From Hymenobacter ruricola (GTDB lineage Bacteria > Bacteroidota > Bacteroidia > Cytophagales > Hymenobacteraceae): a stretch of DNA of 64,000 nt. Location: NCBI RefSeq assembly GCF_015694525.1, contig NZ_JADQDM010000001.1, positions 62,001-126,000 on the forward strand, given 5' to 3'. The notes beneath the pieces are model-generated. The model was not told the DNA's origin and made no database searches. It saw only the letters and a program-made list of their open reading frames with translations. The position numbers and the translations under genes were made by a program. The stretch's first letter is position 1. Each line of letters opens with the position of its first letter. Positions 27,338 to 36,273 of this stretch are shown piece after piece.

Positions 27338-29644
27338 ATGAAACAGTTCATTACTGCGCTATTGGCTTGCTTAATTGCAATTTACGGATTGGTGCCAACG
27401 GCTTCGGCCCAAAGCACCGCCACGCTGCGCGGCACCGTGGCCGACTCGCTTTCGGGCCAGCCGGTGGCCGGCGTGAGCGTGGGCCTGCAAGGCCGGCCCG
27501 GCGGCACCGCCACCGACGCGCTGGGCAACTTCCGGCTCGAAGGCCTGACGCCGGGCACCTACGCGCTGCGGGTGGGCGCCCTCGGCTACCGCGCCCAGGT
27601 GCTGCCCCTGACGCTGGCCGCCGGCGAAACCCAGCGCCTGGCCCTGCGCGTGGCGGCCACCAGCCTGAGCCTGGCCGAAGTGACCGTGAGCCAGCCCCAG
27701 GACCCCAACCAAAGCCTGGCCGCCATTTCGCACATCGACCAGGTGCTGCGGCCTCTGAACTCGGCCCAGGACCTGCTGCGCCTCGTGCCGGGCCTGTTCA
27801 TCGCGCAGCACGCGGGCGGCGGCAAGGCCGAGCAGATTTTTCTGCGCGGCTTCGACTGCGACCACGGCACCGATTTCGCCGTGAGCATCGACGGGCTGCC
27901 CGTGAACATGGTGAGCCACGCCCACGGCCAGGGCTACGCCGATTTCCACTTCGTAATCCCCGAAACGGTGGAGCAGCTCAAGGTATATAAAGGCCCCTAC
28001 ACGGCTCGTTTTGGCGATTTTGCCACGGCGGGCGCGGGCGAATTTCTCACCAAAACCCGTCTGGAGCACAGCCAGGTGAAGCTGGAGCTGGGCCAGTTCG
28101 ACACACGCCGGGCGCTGGTGCTGCTGGACCTGCTGGGCACCGAGCACCATCTGCTCAGCAAGCGGCCCGAAAGCGCTTACGTGGCTGCCGAGTACAACTT
28201 CACCAACTCGTATTTCGACAACGCCCAGCATTTCAAGCGCTTCAACGGCTTGGCCAAATACACCGGCCAGCTTTCGGAACGCACTTCGCTCACGCTGCTG
28301 GGCTCGCACTTCACCTCGCGCTGGGACGCCAGCGGGCAGATTCCGGAGCGCGCCGTGAACGACGGCCGCATCTCGCGCTACGGCAGCATCGACCCCAGCG
28401 AGGGCGGCCGCACCAGCCGCACCAACGCCTCCGTGGTCCTCACCACCGCGCTGCCCCACGACGCCGTGCTGCGCCAGCAAGCTTACTACTCGAAGTACGA
28501 TTTCGGCCTGTTTTCCAACTTTACCTTCTTCCTGCGTGACCCAGTGAATGGCGACGAAATCGAGCAGACCGACGACCGCCACCTCTTTGGCTACACCGCC
28601 ACCTACGACCGCGACGACCAACTCGGCGCCCGCCAGCTGCACAGCACCGTGGGCGTGGGCACCCGCAACGACTTCTCCAACCTCGGCCTGTACCGCGCCA
28701 CCCAGCGCCAGCTCACCGGCACCACCACCGAAGGCCGGCTGTTTGAGCAAAACCTCAACGCCTACCTCGACGAAACCCTCAGCCTCACCGACCGCCTCAC
28801 GGTGAACGCCGCCGTGCGCGCCGATTTCTTCACCTTCGATTTCCGCGGGCTGCTGGCCAACGACGATACCGAGCAGTTGGAGCCGTTGCGGGGCCGCGTC
28901 GGCCACGCCCGCGTCTCGCCCAAGCTGAACCTGTACTACCAGCTCACGCCCGCCGTGCAGCTGTTCGCCCGCTCGGGCTTCGGCTTTCACTCCAACGACG
29001 CGCGCGGCGTCATCCGCGACGCCAGTGCCAATGTGCTGCCCCGCGCGCTGGGCTACGAGCTCGGCAGCACCTTCAAGCCGCTGCCCAGCCTGGTGGTGAA
29101 TGCCGCCCTCTGGAGCCTGCACCTGCAGGACGAGCTGGTGTACGTGGGCGACGAAGGCGTGACCGAAAGCACCGGCCCCACCCAACGCTACGGCGTCGAC
29201 GTGGCCCTGCGCTATCAGCTCAGCCGCCGGCTATTTCTCGACACTGACTTGAACTACAACCACGGCCGCCAGCTGGAAGCGCCTTCGGAGGCCAATTACA
29301 TTCCGCTGGCGCCCACCTTCACCAGCATTGGCGGGCTTACCTACAAGGCCCCGCGCGGCCTGAGCGGCAGCCTGCGCTACCGCCACATCGACTCGCGCCC
29401 GGCCAACGACGACGGCAGCATCCGGGCGCGCGGCTACTTCCTGCTCGACGCCGTGCTGAGCTACACCACGCCGCGTTTCCAGGTGGGCGCCACCGCCGAA
29501 AACCTGCTCGACGTGAACTGGAACCAGGCCCAATTCGCCACCCAAAGCCGCCTGCCCGGCGAAACGCCCGAGGGCGTGGACGAGCTGCATTTCACGCCCG
29601 GCACCCCGTTTTACGCCAAGCTGAACGTGAGCGTGTTCTTTTAA
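27338..29644 (+). CDS. TonB-dependent outer-membrane receptor
   Basis: The start at 27338 gives 768 residues with a signal peptide (MKQFITALLACLIAIYGLVP, cleaved near TASAQ). A carboxypeptidase-regulatory-like domain follows (ATLRGTVADSLSGQPVAGVS), then a plug domain with FDCDHGTDFAVSIDGLPVN and the His-rich SHAHGQGYADFHFVIPET, then a beta-barrel ending in an aromatic residue (LNVSVFF). No susD gene follows, so glycan uptake is unlikely. The His-rich plug and the HupE/UreJ-like neighbour hint at a metal or metal-chelate substrate (inference). Confidence 0.92.
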   Translation: MKQFITALLACLIAIYGLVPTASAQSTATLRGTVADSLSGQPVAGVSVGLQGRPGGTATDALGNFRLEGLTPGTYALRVGALGYRAQVLPLTLAAGETQRLALRVAATSLSLAEVTVSQPQDPNQSLAAISHIDQVLRPLNSAQDLLRLVPGLFIAQHAGGGKAEQIFLRGFDCDHGTDFAVSIDGLPVNMVSHAHGQGYADFHFVIPETVEQLKVYKGPYTARFGDFATAGAGEFLTKTRLEHSQVKLELGQFDTRRALVLLDLLGTEHHLLSKRPESAYVAAEYNFTNSYFDNAQHFKRFNGLAKYTGQLSERTSLTLLGSHFTSRWDASGQIPERAVNDGRISRYGSIDPSEGGRTSRTNASVVLTTALPHDAVLRQQAYYSKYDFGLFSNFTFFLRDPVNGDEIEQTDDRHLFGYTATYDRDDQLGARQLHSTVGVGTRNDFSNLGLYRATQRQLTGTTTEGRLFEQNLNAYLDETLSLTDRLTVNAAVRADFFTFDFRGLLANDDTEQLEPLRGRVGHARVSPKLNLYYQLTPAVQLFARSGFGFHSNDARGVIRDASANVLPRALGYELGSTFKPLPSLVVNAALWSLHLQDELVYVGDEGVTESTGPTQRYGVDVALRYQLSRRLFLDTDLNYNHGRQLEAPSEANYIPLAPTFTSIGGLTYKAPRGLSGSLRYRHIDSRPANDDGSIRARGYFLLDAVLSYTTPRFQVGATAENLLDVNWNQAQFATQSRLPGETPEGVDELHFTPGTPFYAKLNVSVFF

Positions 29645-29715
29645 TACGACTGCGGATAATGCGGTTGCGGATTGATGCGCTCAGAAAGAGAACGGGGGCT
29701 TCTCAAAGCCGGCCT

Positions 29716-29723
29716 TATCTTTG
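29716..29723 (+). promoter_or_regulatory. Promoter box of the 14-repeat T9SS gene
   Basis: TATCTTTG is a perfect TAnnTTTG match, 23 nt before the ATG at 29747. No TTG at the correct -33 spacing is seen. Confidence 0.6.
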
Positions 29724-29746
29724 AAAACCATACTCTCCGCTGCCCG

Positions 29747-32410
29747 ATGGATAAAAAGCTACTTTCTGTTTGCTTCATGTACAAGCCACGTTTAGGGCAG
29801 TGGGTGCTGCTAATAACCTCAGTAGTGCTGTTGGCGGCTGCGCGGGCAATAGCAGCCCCACCGGCTGGCCCGGCTCCTTCATTGGCCAGTGCCCTAAACC
29901 CCGACGGGACGCTTCGGCCCGGTGCCCAAGGTTCGTTTGATGCCCAGCAGTTTCGGATGTTTACAGCGCCGAACGGAAAGCCTTTCTTTCGGCCGCTGTC
30001 GACTACCGGTGCGGGCGACGAATACTGGCAGTCCGGTTTCGGCATGGCCGGCACCAACACTACGGTGCGTACCGTGGTGCGCTCGGGAACAAATATTTAC
30101 GTAGGAGGCGAATTCTCGTCCGTCGGCAATGTGGTGGCGCGCAATGTGGCCCAGTGGGACGGTACTAGTTGGAGCAGCCTGGGCACCGGCGCCGCCAATG
30201 GCGCCAATGGGCCGGTTTACGCCCTGGTGGTGGCGGGTTCGGACCTGTACGTTGGCGGCCGTTTTACCCAGGCCGGTGGCATAAGCGCGCGCAGCGTGGC
30301 CAAATGGAACGGCACCAGCTGGAGTGGCTTGGGGGCTGGCATTGACAGCAACAGCTCCCAGCCCTCGCGGGTGCAGGCATTGGCCATGCTCGGGCCTGAC
30401 TTGTACGTGGGCGGCAACTTCACCCTGGCCGGCAGTGTTTCGGCCAACAGCGTGGCAAAATGGGATGGCAACGCGTGGAGCGGGCTGGGCTCGGGCCTCA
30501 ACAACGGCGTGAGCGGGAGCATCCCAGACGTTGATGCCCTGGCCGTGATAGGAACCAACCTGTACGTGGGCGGCAGTTTCAACGCGGCGGGCGGAGTTGC
30601 GGCCAGTAGAATTGCCAAATGGGACGGCTCTACCTGGAGTGCCCTGGGTTCGGGCATTGGCACCCTAACCAATGGCGGCGTATGGGCCTTGCTGCCGGTC
30701 GGGACCGACCTCTACGTGGGCGGCGGTTTCACCGTGGCGGGTGGGGTCACGGTTGATTGCCTGGCCAAATGGAACGGCAGCAACTGGAGCCGGGTGGGCG
30801 GCGCCGGCTTTGCCAACGGCAACAGCAACGGCATTGTCACGGGCCTAGCTTTCGTGGGCACTGAGCTCTACATTTCCGGGGCTTTCAGCCAATCGGCCGG
30901 TGCCGTGGCCAGCTACATGGCCCGCTGGGATGGCACCACGTGGCGCGGCGTGGGCACGGGCCTGAGCGGGGATTTCAGCGCGGTGGCATATGCCGTGCTG
31001 GCCGTTGGCAACGAGGTGTATGTGGGAGGCAAGTTTATCACCGCCGGCGGCCGTCGTGCCGATAACATTGCCCGGTGGGACGGCAACGCCTGGAACAGCC
31101 TGGCACCGAACACCCCCATTGCCAATGGGCTGGATGGCATTGTTTTTTCCTTGGCCGTGACCAGCAACAACACCGTGTACGCGGGCGGCCTTTTCCAGCA
31201 GGCCGGCGGCATCGCTGCCGAAGGCATCGCCCGTTGGAACGGTTCGGGGTGGAGCAGCTTGACCAGTGGAGTCTTCTCCGGCGGAATGCAGGTACGGGCC
31301 ATTGCGGTGGCCGGCAATGACGTGTACGTGGGGGGCATCTTTTATAATGTCGGCGCAGTTCCGGCCAATTACGTGGCCAAGTGGAACGGCAGCAGTTGGA
31401 GCAGCCTGGGCAGCGGCGCCAGCAACGGCGTCAACGGCTTCGTGTATGCGCTGGCAGTAATTGGCAGCGACGTGTACGTCGGGGGGGGCTTCACCCAGGC
31501 CGGGGGCAACCCGGCCAGCTACATTGCCAAATGGAGCGGCACCAGCTGGAGCAGCCTGGGCCAGGGTAGCGCCAACGGCGTCGGTATCGGCAGTCCCTTC
31601 GCCGCCGCCGTGCAGGCACTGGCCGTGGTAGGCCCCGACCTGTACGTGGGCGGTTACTTCAATCGGGCCGGAGCAACCACCGTCAGCAACATCGCGCGCT
31701 GGAACGGCACCACCTGGAGCGGGGTCGGCAGTGGGGTCAACGGGTCGGTATTGGCGTTGGCGGTGGCAGGCCCCACGGTCTATGCGGGCGGCTACTTCAA
31801 CCAGGCCGGCGGGGCGCCGGCCAATCAGGTGGCCCGGTGGGATGGCACGACGTGGAGCAGCTTGGGCACCGGCCCGGCCAACGGCCTGACGAGCCCGGGC
31901 TATGTGCAGGCCCTGGCCGTTGCCGGCTCCGACCTGTACGTGGGCGGTTACTTCAACCAGGCTGGCGGGGCAGCCACTCAAAACCTGGCCAAGTGGAACG
32001 GCAGCAGCTGGAGCAGCCTCGGCACCGGCGCAAACAATGCAGTGTACGCCCTGGCTGCCCTTGGCAGTCAATTATACGCCGGTGGCGCTTTTACTGCAGT
32101 GGGCGACGAAAACAAGGTCCTGAACAGCTTCGGCATCTACGACCCAAGCTCGCCTACCGCCGCCACAGGCGCTGCCTTGCCGGCAGCCGTCAGCCTGTGT
32201 CCCAATCCCGCGTCGGAACAAGTCACCTTTTCCCTGCCGCCAACGGATAAGCCCCGGCGCGTCCAACTGCTGGACGTGCGCGGCCAGCTGCTGCGGGAGG
32301 TGCACTTGGCCGCGGGTGCACCCAGCGTCAAGCTGCCTGTGAGCGGGCTGCCAACCGGCGTGTACCTGTTGCGCTGCGGCCAGTCCACCCAGCGTTTAAT
32401 GGTTCCATAA
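29747..32410 (+). CDS. Secreted T9SS protein with 14 YVGG repeats
   Basis: The start at 29747 lies just after a promoter box and gives 887 residues; 29777 (MYKPRLGQ) is an alternative. After the signal peptide there are fourteen repeats of about 46-55 residues with the pattern YVGGxFxxAG, AKWxGxxWSxLGxG, ALAVxGxDL, the last one truncated. This arrangement suggests a large beta-propeller or solenoid. The last 80 residues (VSLCPNPASEQVTFSLPPTD to QSTQRLMVP) form a T9SS type A sorting domain. Function unknown; an adhesin-like or matrix role is possible. Confidence 0.88.
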   Translation: MDKKLLSVCFMYKPRLGQWVLLITSVVLLAAARAIAAPPAGPAPSLASALNPDGTLRPGAQGSFDAQQFRMFTAPNGKPFFRPLSTTGAGDEYWQSGFGMAGTNTTVRTVVRSGTNIYVGGEFSSVGNVVARNVAQWDGTSWSSLGTGAANGANGPVYALVVAGSDLYVGGRFTQAGGISARSVAKWNGTSWSGLGAGIDSNSSQPSRVQALAMLGPDLYVGGNFTLAGSVSANSVAKWDGNAWSGLGSGLNNGVSGSIPDVDALAVIGTNLYVGGSFNAAGGVAASRIAKWDGSTWSALGSGIGTLTNGGVWALLPVGTDLYVGGGFTVAGGVTVDCLAKWNGSNWSRVGGAGFANGNSNGIVTGLAFVGTELYISGAFSQSAGAVASYMARWDGTTWRGVGTGLSGDFSAVAYAVLAVGNEVYVGGKFITAGGRRADNIARWDGNAWNSLAPNTPIANGLDGIVFSLAVTSNNTVYAGGLFQQAGGIAAEGIARWNGSGWSSLTSGVFSGGMQVRAIAVAGNDVYVGGIFYNVGAVPANYVAKWNGSSWSSLGSGASNGVNGFVYALAVIGSDVYVGGGFTQAGGNPASYIAKWSGTSWSSLGQGSANGVGIGSPFAAAVQALAVVGPDLYVGGYFNRAGATTVSNIARWNGTTWSGVGSGVNGSVLALAVAGPTVYAGGYFNQAGGAPANQVARWDGTTWSSLGTGPANGLTSPGYVQALAVAGSDLYVGGYFNQAGGAATQNLAKWNGSSWSSLGTGANNAVYALAALGSQLYAGGAFTAVGDENKVLNSFGIYDPSSPTAATGAALPAAVSLCPNPASEQVTFSLPPTDKPRRVQLLDVRGQLLREVHLAAGAPSVKLPVSGLPTGVYLLRCGQSTQRLMVP

Positions 32411-32455
32411 GACAGCATTGGGGTGAACAAAGCGAAGCGAAACCTGACACTCGAA

Positions 32456-33310
32456 ATGAGCTTGCGAAGTCCCTGGATTCTATCGGCAGCACTGGCGCTG
32501 TTGCTGGCCGGGTGCCAGTTGCAGGCCGATGAGCTGCGAAGCACCGCCGCGCCGCGAATGGTAGCCACGCCCGCAGCGGCAGCCACTACCCAGCCGACGC
32601 GCGACAGCAGTGCCATGGACCCTGCTACCGACTCGCTGGCCCTCACGCCGCTGCCCTCGTTGCCCAACGTGCCCGATACCCTGCGCCAGGCCATCCGGCA
32701 GTTGCACGCTGCCCTCGGCCCCGCCGCCGCCCAGCTGCGTCCCGAAGTGCTGGAGCAAGCCTGCGTGGGCTACCTCACGCTGCACCCCACCGGCCGCATT
32801 GAGCGGGCCGGCCTCCTGGCCGTGGCCGACATGGACCTGCCCAACACCACCGAGCGCCTCTGGGTCATCGACCTGCAAAAGGCCCAGGTGCTGCACCGCA
32901 GCCTCGTGGCCCACGGCGAAGGCTCCGGCCACCTGCGCGCCCGGCGGTTTTCCAACGAGGAAAAGTCGGCCTGCACCTCCCTGGGCTTCTACCGCACGGC
33001 CGGCACCTACGACGGCATCCACGGCTACTCGCGCCGCATCGAGGGGTTGGACAAGGGCCAGAACACCAATGCCTTCGACCGCTACGTGGTGCTGCACGCC
33101 GCCGATTACGCCAGCCCGAAATACATTGAGCAGCACGGCCACCTGGGCTACAGCCGCGGCTGCCCGGCCCTGCCGCCCGAGCAGTTCAAGGCCATCATCG
33201 CCACCATGCGGGTGGGCAGCCTGATGCTGCTGAGCGGCCCCGGCCTGGCCTCGCGCTGGCTCGACGGTCCGGCCGCCGGGCGGCGCTTTCTCAAGCGCGG
33301 CTGGCGGTAA
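32456..33310 (+). CDS. YkuD_2-type murein L,D-transpeptidase-like lipoprotein
   Basis: The start at 32456 gives 284 residues with a lipobox: MSLRSPWILSAALALLLAGC. A GTG at 32423 would add 11 residues. The domain has LWVIDLQKAQVLHRSLVAHG, TSLGFYRTAGTYDGIHGYS and the catalytic-type motif GYSRGCPALPP with Cys at about residue 236 and a preceding His in VVLHAADYA. Members of this family act on peptidoglycan. A related gene follows at 33462 in the same direction. Confidence 0.87.
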   Translation: MSLRSPWILSAALALLLAGCQLQADELRSTAAPRMVATPAAAATTQPTRDSSAMDPATDSLALTPLPSLPNVPDTLRQAIRQLHAALGPAAAQLRPEVLEQACVGYLTLHPTGRIERAGLLAVADMDLPNTTERLWVIDLQKAQVLHRSLVAHGEGSGHLRARRFSNEEKSACTSLGFYRTAGTYDGIHGYSRRIEGLDKGQNTNAFDRYVVLHAADYASPKYIEQHGHLGYSRGCPALPPEQFKAIIATMRVGSLMLLSGPGLASRWLDGPAAGRRFLKRGWR

Positions 33311-33461
33311 GGCGAGTGCTGAAAATAGCGGTTTGGAATTATTCGGGGGCAATAATGGTTTACAAGTCGCCCTTCAGGGCGAAGCTCTCGTATAAGGTAT
33401 AGACCCGTTGGCCTTTTGTGGGCCGGGGAGTTGCCTCATTATCAGCTATTCTTTCGCAATC

Positions 33462-34301
33462 ATGAACCAGACCAGCATAGTTCAGCGCAAACGGAAGGTA
33501 TTGCGGCGCCAGCGCCTCGCACGGCGAGTGCTGCCGTTCCTGGCTTCGTTGTTTTTGGCCACGCCCATGGCGGGCCCCGTAACCAAGTCGATGGCTGGCG
33601 GCGCGAGCAGCGAATTGCGCCTGCCCAGAGCCGATTTCTCGCCCCAGGCCCGGTTCGACCAGCAGCTGCACGCTACCTACGCGGCCCTCGGCGCCGCGCA
33701 GGAAGGCCTGCGCTACGAAACCTTCGCCAAAGCCATGACCGGCTACCTCAACCTGCGCCAGGCCGGCAAGCTGGCCGAGAACAAGCAGCTGCTGACGGTG
33801 GTCGACTTTGACCTGCCCAGCACCGAAAAACGCTTGTGGGTGCTCGATTTGGCCAACAACGAAATCCTGTTCCACACCCTCGTGGCCCACGGCCACAACT
33901 CCGGCGAAAACGAAGCCACCAACTTCTCCAACACCGACCAGAGCAACATGAGCAGCCTGGGTTTCTACGCCACGGCCGGCGAGTACACGGGCAAGCACGG
34001 CCGCTCGCTGAAGCTGGAAGGCATGGACGAGGGCTTCAACACCAACGCCGAAGCTCGTTCCATCGTGATGCACGGTGCCGACTACGTAAGCGAAGATTTC
34101 ATTAAGCAAAACGGCCGCCTGGGCCGCAGCCTGGGCTGCCCCGCGCTGCCCATGGACATGAAAGACGCCATCATCGACACGGTAAACGGTGGGACGTGTT
34201 TGTTTCTGAACAAGTCGGATGCCGGGTATTCGTCGCAGTACCTGAACCAGGACGTGGCCATTGCAGCGCTGGTATCCGCCACGCCCAATCATACTTCTTA
34301 A
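33462..34301 (+). CDS. Second YkuD_2-type L,D-transpeptidase-like protein
   Basis: The start at 33462 gives 279 residues with a very basic start (QRKRKVLRRQRLARR) and a hydrophobic segment (VLPFLASLFLATPMAG), so it is a membrane-anchored or secreted protein without lipobox. The domain LWVLDLANNEILFHTLVAHG, SSLGFYATAGEYTGKHGRSL and GRSLGCPALPM (Cys at about residue 226) aligns with the gene upstream. The pair are tandem paralogues that differ in membrane anchoring. A longer in-frame start at 33408 is rejected because it lacks a signal pattern. Confidence 0.88.
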   Translation: MNQTSIVQRKRKVLRRQRLARRVLPFLASLFLATPMAGPVTKSMAGGASSELRLPRADFSPQARFDQQLHATYAALGAAQEGLRYETFAKAMTGYLNLRQAGKLAENKQLLTVVDFDLPSTEKRLWVLDLANNEILFHTLVAHGHNSGENEATNFSNTDQSNMSSLGFYATAGEYTGKHGRSLKLEGMDEGFNTNAEARSIVMHGADYVSEDFIKQNGRLGRSLGCPALPMDMKDAIIDTVNGGTCLFLNKSDAGYSSQYLNQDVAIAALVSATPNHTS

Positions 34302-34326
34302 GCTCCAGGGAGATATTAAGATGAAA

Positions 34327-34372
34327 CGCGAACGGCGCGCTAACTTTGGTTGGCGCGCCGTTCGCGGTTTTG
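34327..34372 (+). terminator. Terminator hairpin with a promoter box in its loop
   Basis: Arms 34327-34340 and 34353-34366 form a perfect 14-bp stem (core GAACGGCGCGC) with a 12-nt loop, followed by GTTTTGTTC. It is placed after the second YkuD_2 gene. The loop contains the -7-like box TAACTTTG. Confidence 0.75.
34341..34348 (+). promoter_or_regulatory. Promoter box inside the terminator loop
   Basis: TAACTTTG fits TAnnTTTG and is exactly the first eight bases of the hairpin loop. The downstream ATG is at 34382, 33 nt later. No clear -33 TTG seen. Confidence 0.5.
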
Positions 34373-34381
34373 TTCGGGCCT

Positions 34382-36265
34382 ATGCTGAAAAAATACTCGC
34401 TTCTGTTTGTACTAATTGGTTTGCTAGCGGTCGGCTGTAGCCGCGAGCGCAAAAGCCAGGAAGCCGCTACCGGTGCCACTGCTCCCGTGGCAGCCGACAG
34501 CGTAAGCCGCGCCTCAACACCTTTATCCGCCGTTGTTTCCGCCGATTCGGCCGTCGTCGGTCCCGCCACTCGCCCAGAAGCTGCCAAAGGGGCAGCAGCG
34601 CCCGGCGTGCTGCCCGTCCCGCGCACCAAGCGGGGTGCTACGGTATTAACCGATGTGCCCGATGAAACGGCGGACCTAAGCCCAGCCGCAATGGCCGCGG
34701 ATTCGGCCGCCACGGGTGAGCTGCGACGCTTTCTGCTAACGGGACTGCCCGCCGCGCAACCGTTTACCATCCAGCCCGGGCGCGACACTGTACTGACGGG
34801 CGCACAGGGCACCCAACTCCTCATACCGGCCAATATCTGGGACCTGCCAGCGGCTGACAGCAACGCTGTGGTAGAGTTGAGGCTTCAGGAGTTTTATCGC
34901 CCGGCCGACATGATATTGGCCGGCCTGAGCACCACGGCCGGGCCGCAATTGCTGGAAACCGGGGGCATGTTGTACCTCACTGCCACGGCCAATGGGCGGC
35001 CGGTGGGGCTGCGGCCGGGCGCGTTTGTGCACCTGCGCATGCCCGCCCAAGAGCCAAAACCGGGCATGCGGCTGTTTGCAGGGGTGAAGAAGGGGCCTAA
35101 CCAAGCCGTCGACTGGCAGGTGCCAGTGCCACAACGCACGCCGCCTCCTCCCAGGCCGGCCGTGGTGGCCGTGGCGAGCCGGCCGGCCAGCCGCAAAGAG
35201 CTACGCGCCCGGTGGAATGCGCGGGCCCGAAAATACAAAAAGCGGCGGGTGAAAACGGGCAAGGGGTGGATGGAAGCGACGGAGCCCGAATACGTATCCG
35301 GTGAAAAAGGATTTCGCAAATCCCTGGCGGCCACCATTGACTACCCAGACGCCACGCGCGCCCGGTTGCGGCGCGGCCGGCGCATGAGCAAGACCGAGCA
35401 CACGGCCTTGCGCCTGGCTTCGGAGGAATACAAAGAGCGCATTCTGCGCATCGTGCACGTCAATTTTGACCTCGACTCCACCGGCGCTTCCCATGCCGAA
35501 ATACCGGCCAGGACCGATGCGGAGTTGGCAAAGTCCATTAGTGCTGCCCTGCAGCAGTTGCCGCCGTGGGAACCGGCCCTGTTCTCGACCGCTGGCGTGA
35601 CCGACTCTATCACGCCGGGCGAGGCAACGCGCCCGCTGGAGTTCTACTTTGGCGAATCGGGCCGGGTGATAGTGGTGGCGAAAGACTGGGACCTGACCAA
35701 GACGGCCCACCAGCGCACCAACCGCTTTGCCCACCAGACGCGCCGCCAATTGCTGGCCAAATACTTCGCCGAGCGCGGCTTCACCGATTCCATGTACGCC
35801 GCGCGGCCGCGCTATTACGACTCGTTGCAACAGGTGCGGGCCGCCGCCGATTTGGCCCGGCTGCGTGCCCAGTTTACGGACACTTCCCGGGCGGCCATTA
35901 CCCAACGCGGGTTCTACAACGAACTCAGCACGCAGGGCCTGGGGTGGATAAACTGCGACCGATACCTGGGGCCCGGTCCGCTCATTACGTACAACGTCAA
36001 CACCGGCCAGACGGGGGCCGTCGTCACGCTGCTCTTTCGGGGCATTCGGAGCCTGATGGGCGGCGAACAGCTCACGCCGGCCCGGTTCGTATTCAGAAAT
36101 GTGCCCGTGGGAAACGTGGTGACGGTACTGGCCATGCGCCGGGAAAAAGGCATTACCTACCTCTCGGCCCGCCGCAGCGTGGTGGGCCTTTCCGCGCTGA
36201 GTGGCTTTAGCTTTCATCCCGTCACGATGGCTGAGTTGCGGACCGAGCTGGCCCGGCTGAACTAA
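34382..36265 (+). CDS. Large lipoprotein of unknown function
   Basis: The start at 34382 gives 627 residues with the lipobox LIGLLAVGC (Cys at residue 17). Then a low-complexity Ala/Ser region (about 20-90), a beta-rich domain with GTQLLIPANIW and ADMILAGLSTTAGPQLLETG, a basic hinge (RARKYKKRRVKTG), a middle part, and a C-terminal domain with GLGWINCDRYLG. These two domains occur in other Bacteroidota surface lipoproteins, as far as I recall, without known function. It converges with the Ldh-type gene, stops 8 nt apart. Confidence 0.75.
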   Translation: MLKKYSLLFVLIGLLAVGCSRERKSQEAATGATAPVAADSVSRASTPLSAVVSADSAVVGPATRPEAAKGAAAPGVLPVPRTKRGATVLTDVPDETADLSPAAMAADSAATGELRRFLLTGLPAAQPFTIQPGRDTVLTGAQGTQLLIPANIWDLPAADSNAVVELRLQEFYRPADMILAGLSTTAGPQLLETGGMLYLTATANGRPVGLRPGAFVHLRMPAQEPKPGMRLFAGVKKGPNQAVDWQVPVPQRTPPPPRPAVVAVASRPASRKELRARWNARARKYKKRRVKTGKGWMEATEPEYVSGEKGFRKSLAATIDYPDATRARLRRGRRMSKTEHTALRLASEEYKERILRIVHVNFDLDSTGASHAEIPARTDAELAKSISAALQQLPPWEPALFSTAGVTDSITPGEATRPLEFYFGESGRVIVVAKDWDLTKTAHQRTNRFAHQTRRQLLAKYFAERGFTDSMYAARPRYYDSLQQVRAAADLARLRAQFTDTSRAAITQRGFYNELSTQGLGWINCDRYLGPGPLITYNVNTGQTGAVVTLLFRGIRSLMGGEQLTPARFVFRNVPVGNVVTVLAMRREKGITYLSARRSVVGLSALSGFSFHPVTMAELRTELARLN

Positions 36266-36273
36266 GCGCCAAG

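Noticed and set aside
27371..29185. 604-codon open frame on the minus strand
   Set aside because: Opposite the TonB receptor gene; no motif and shadow-like composition.
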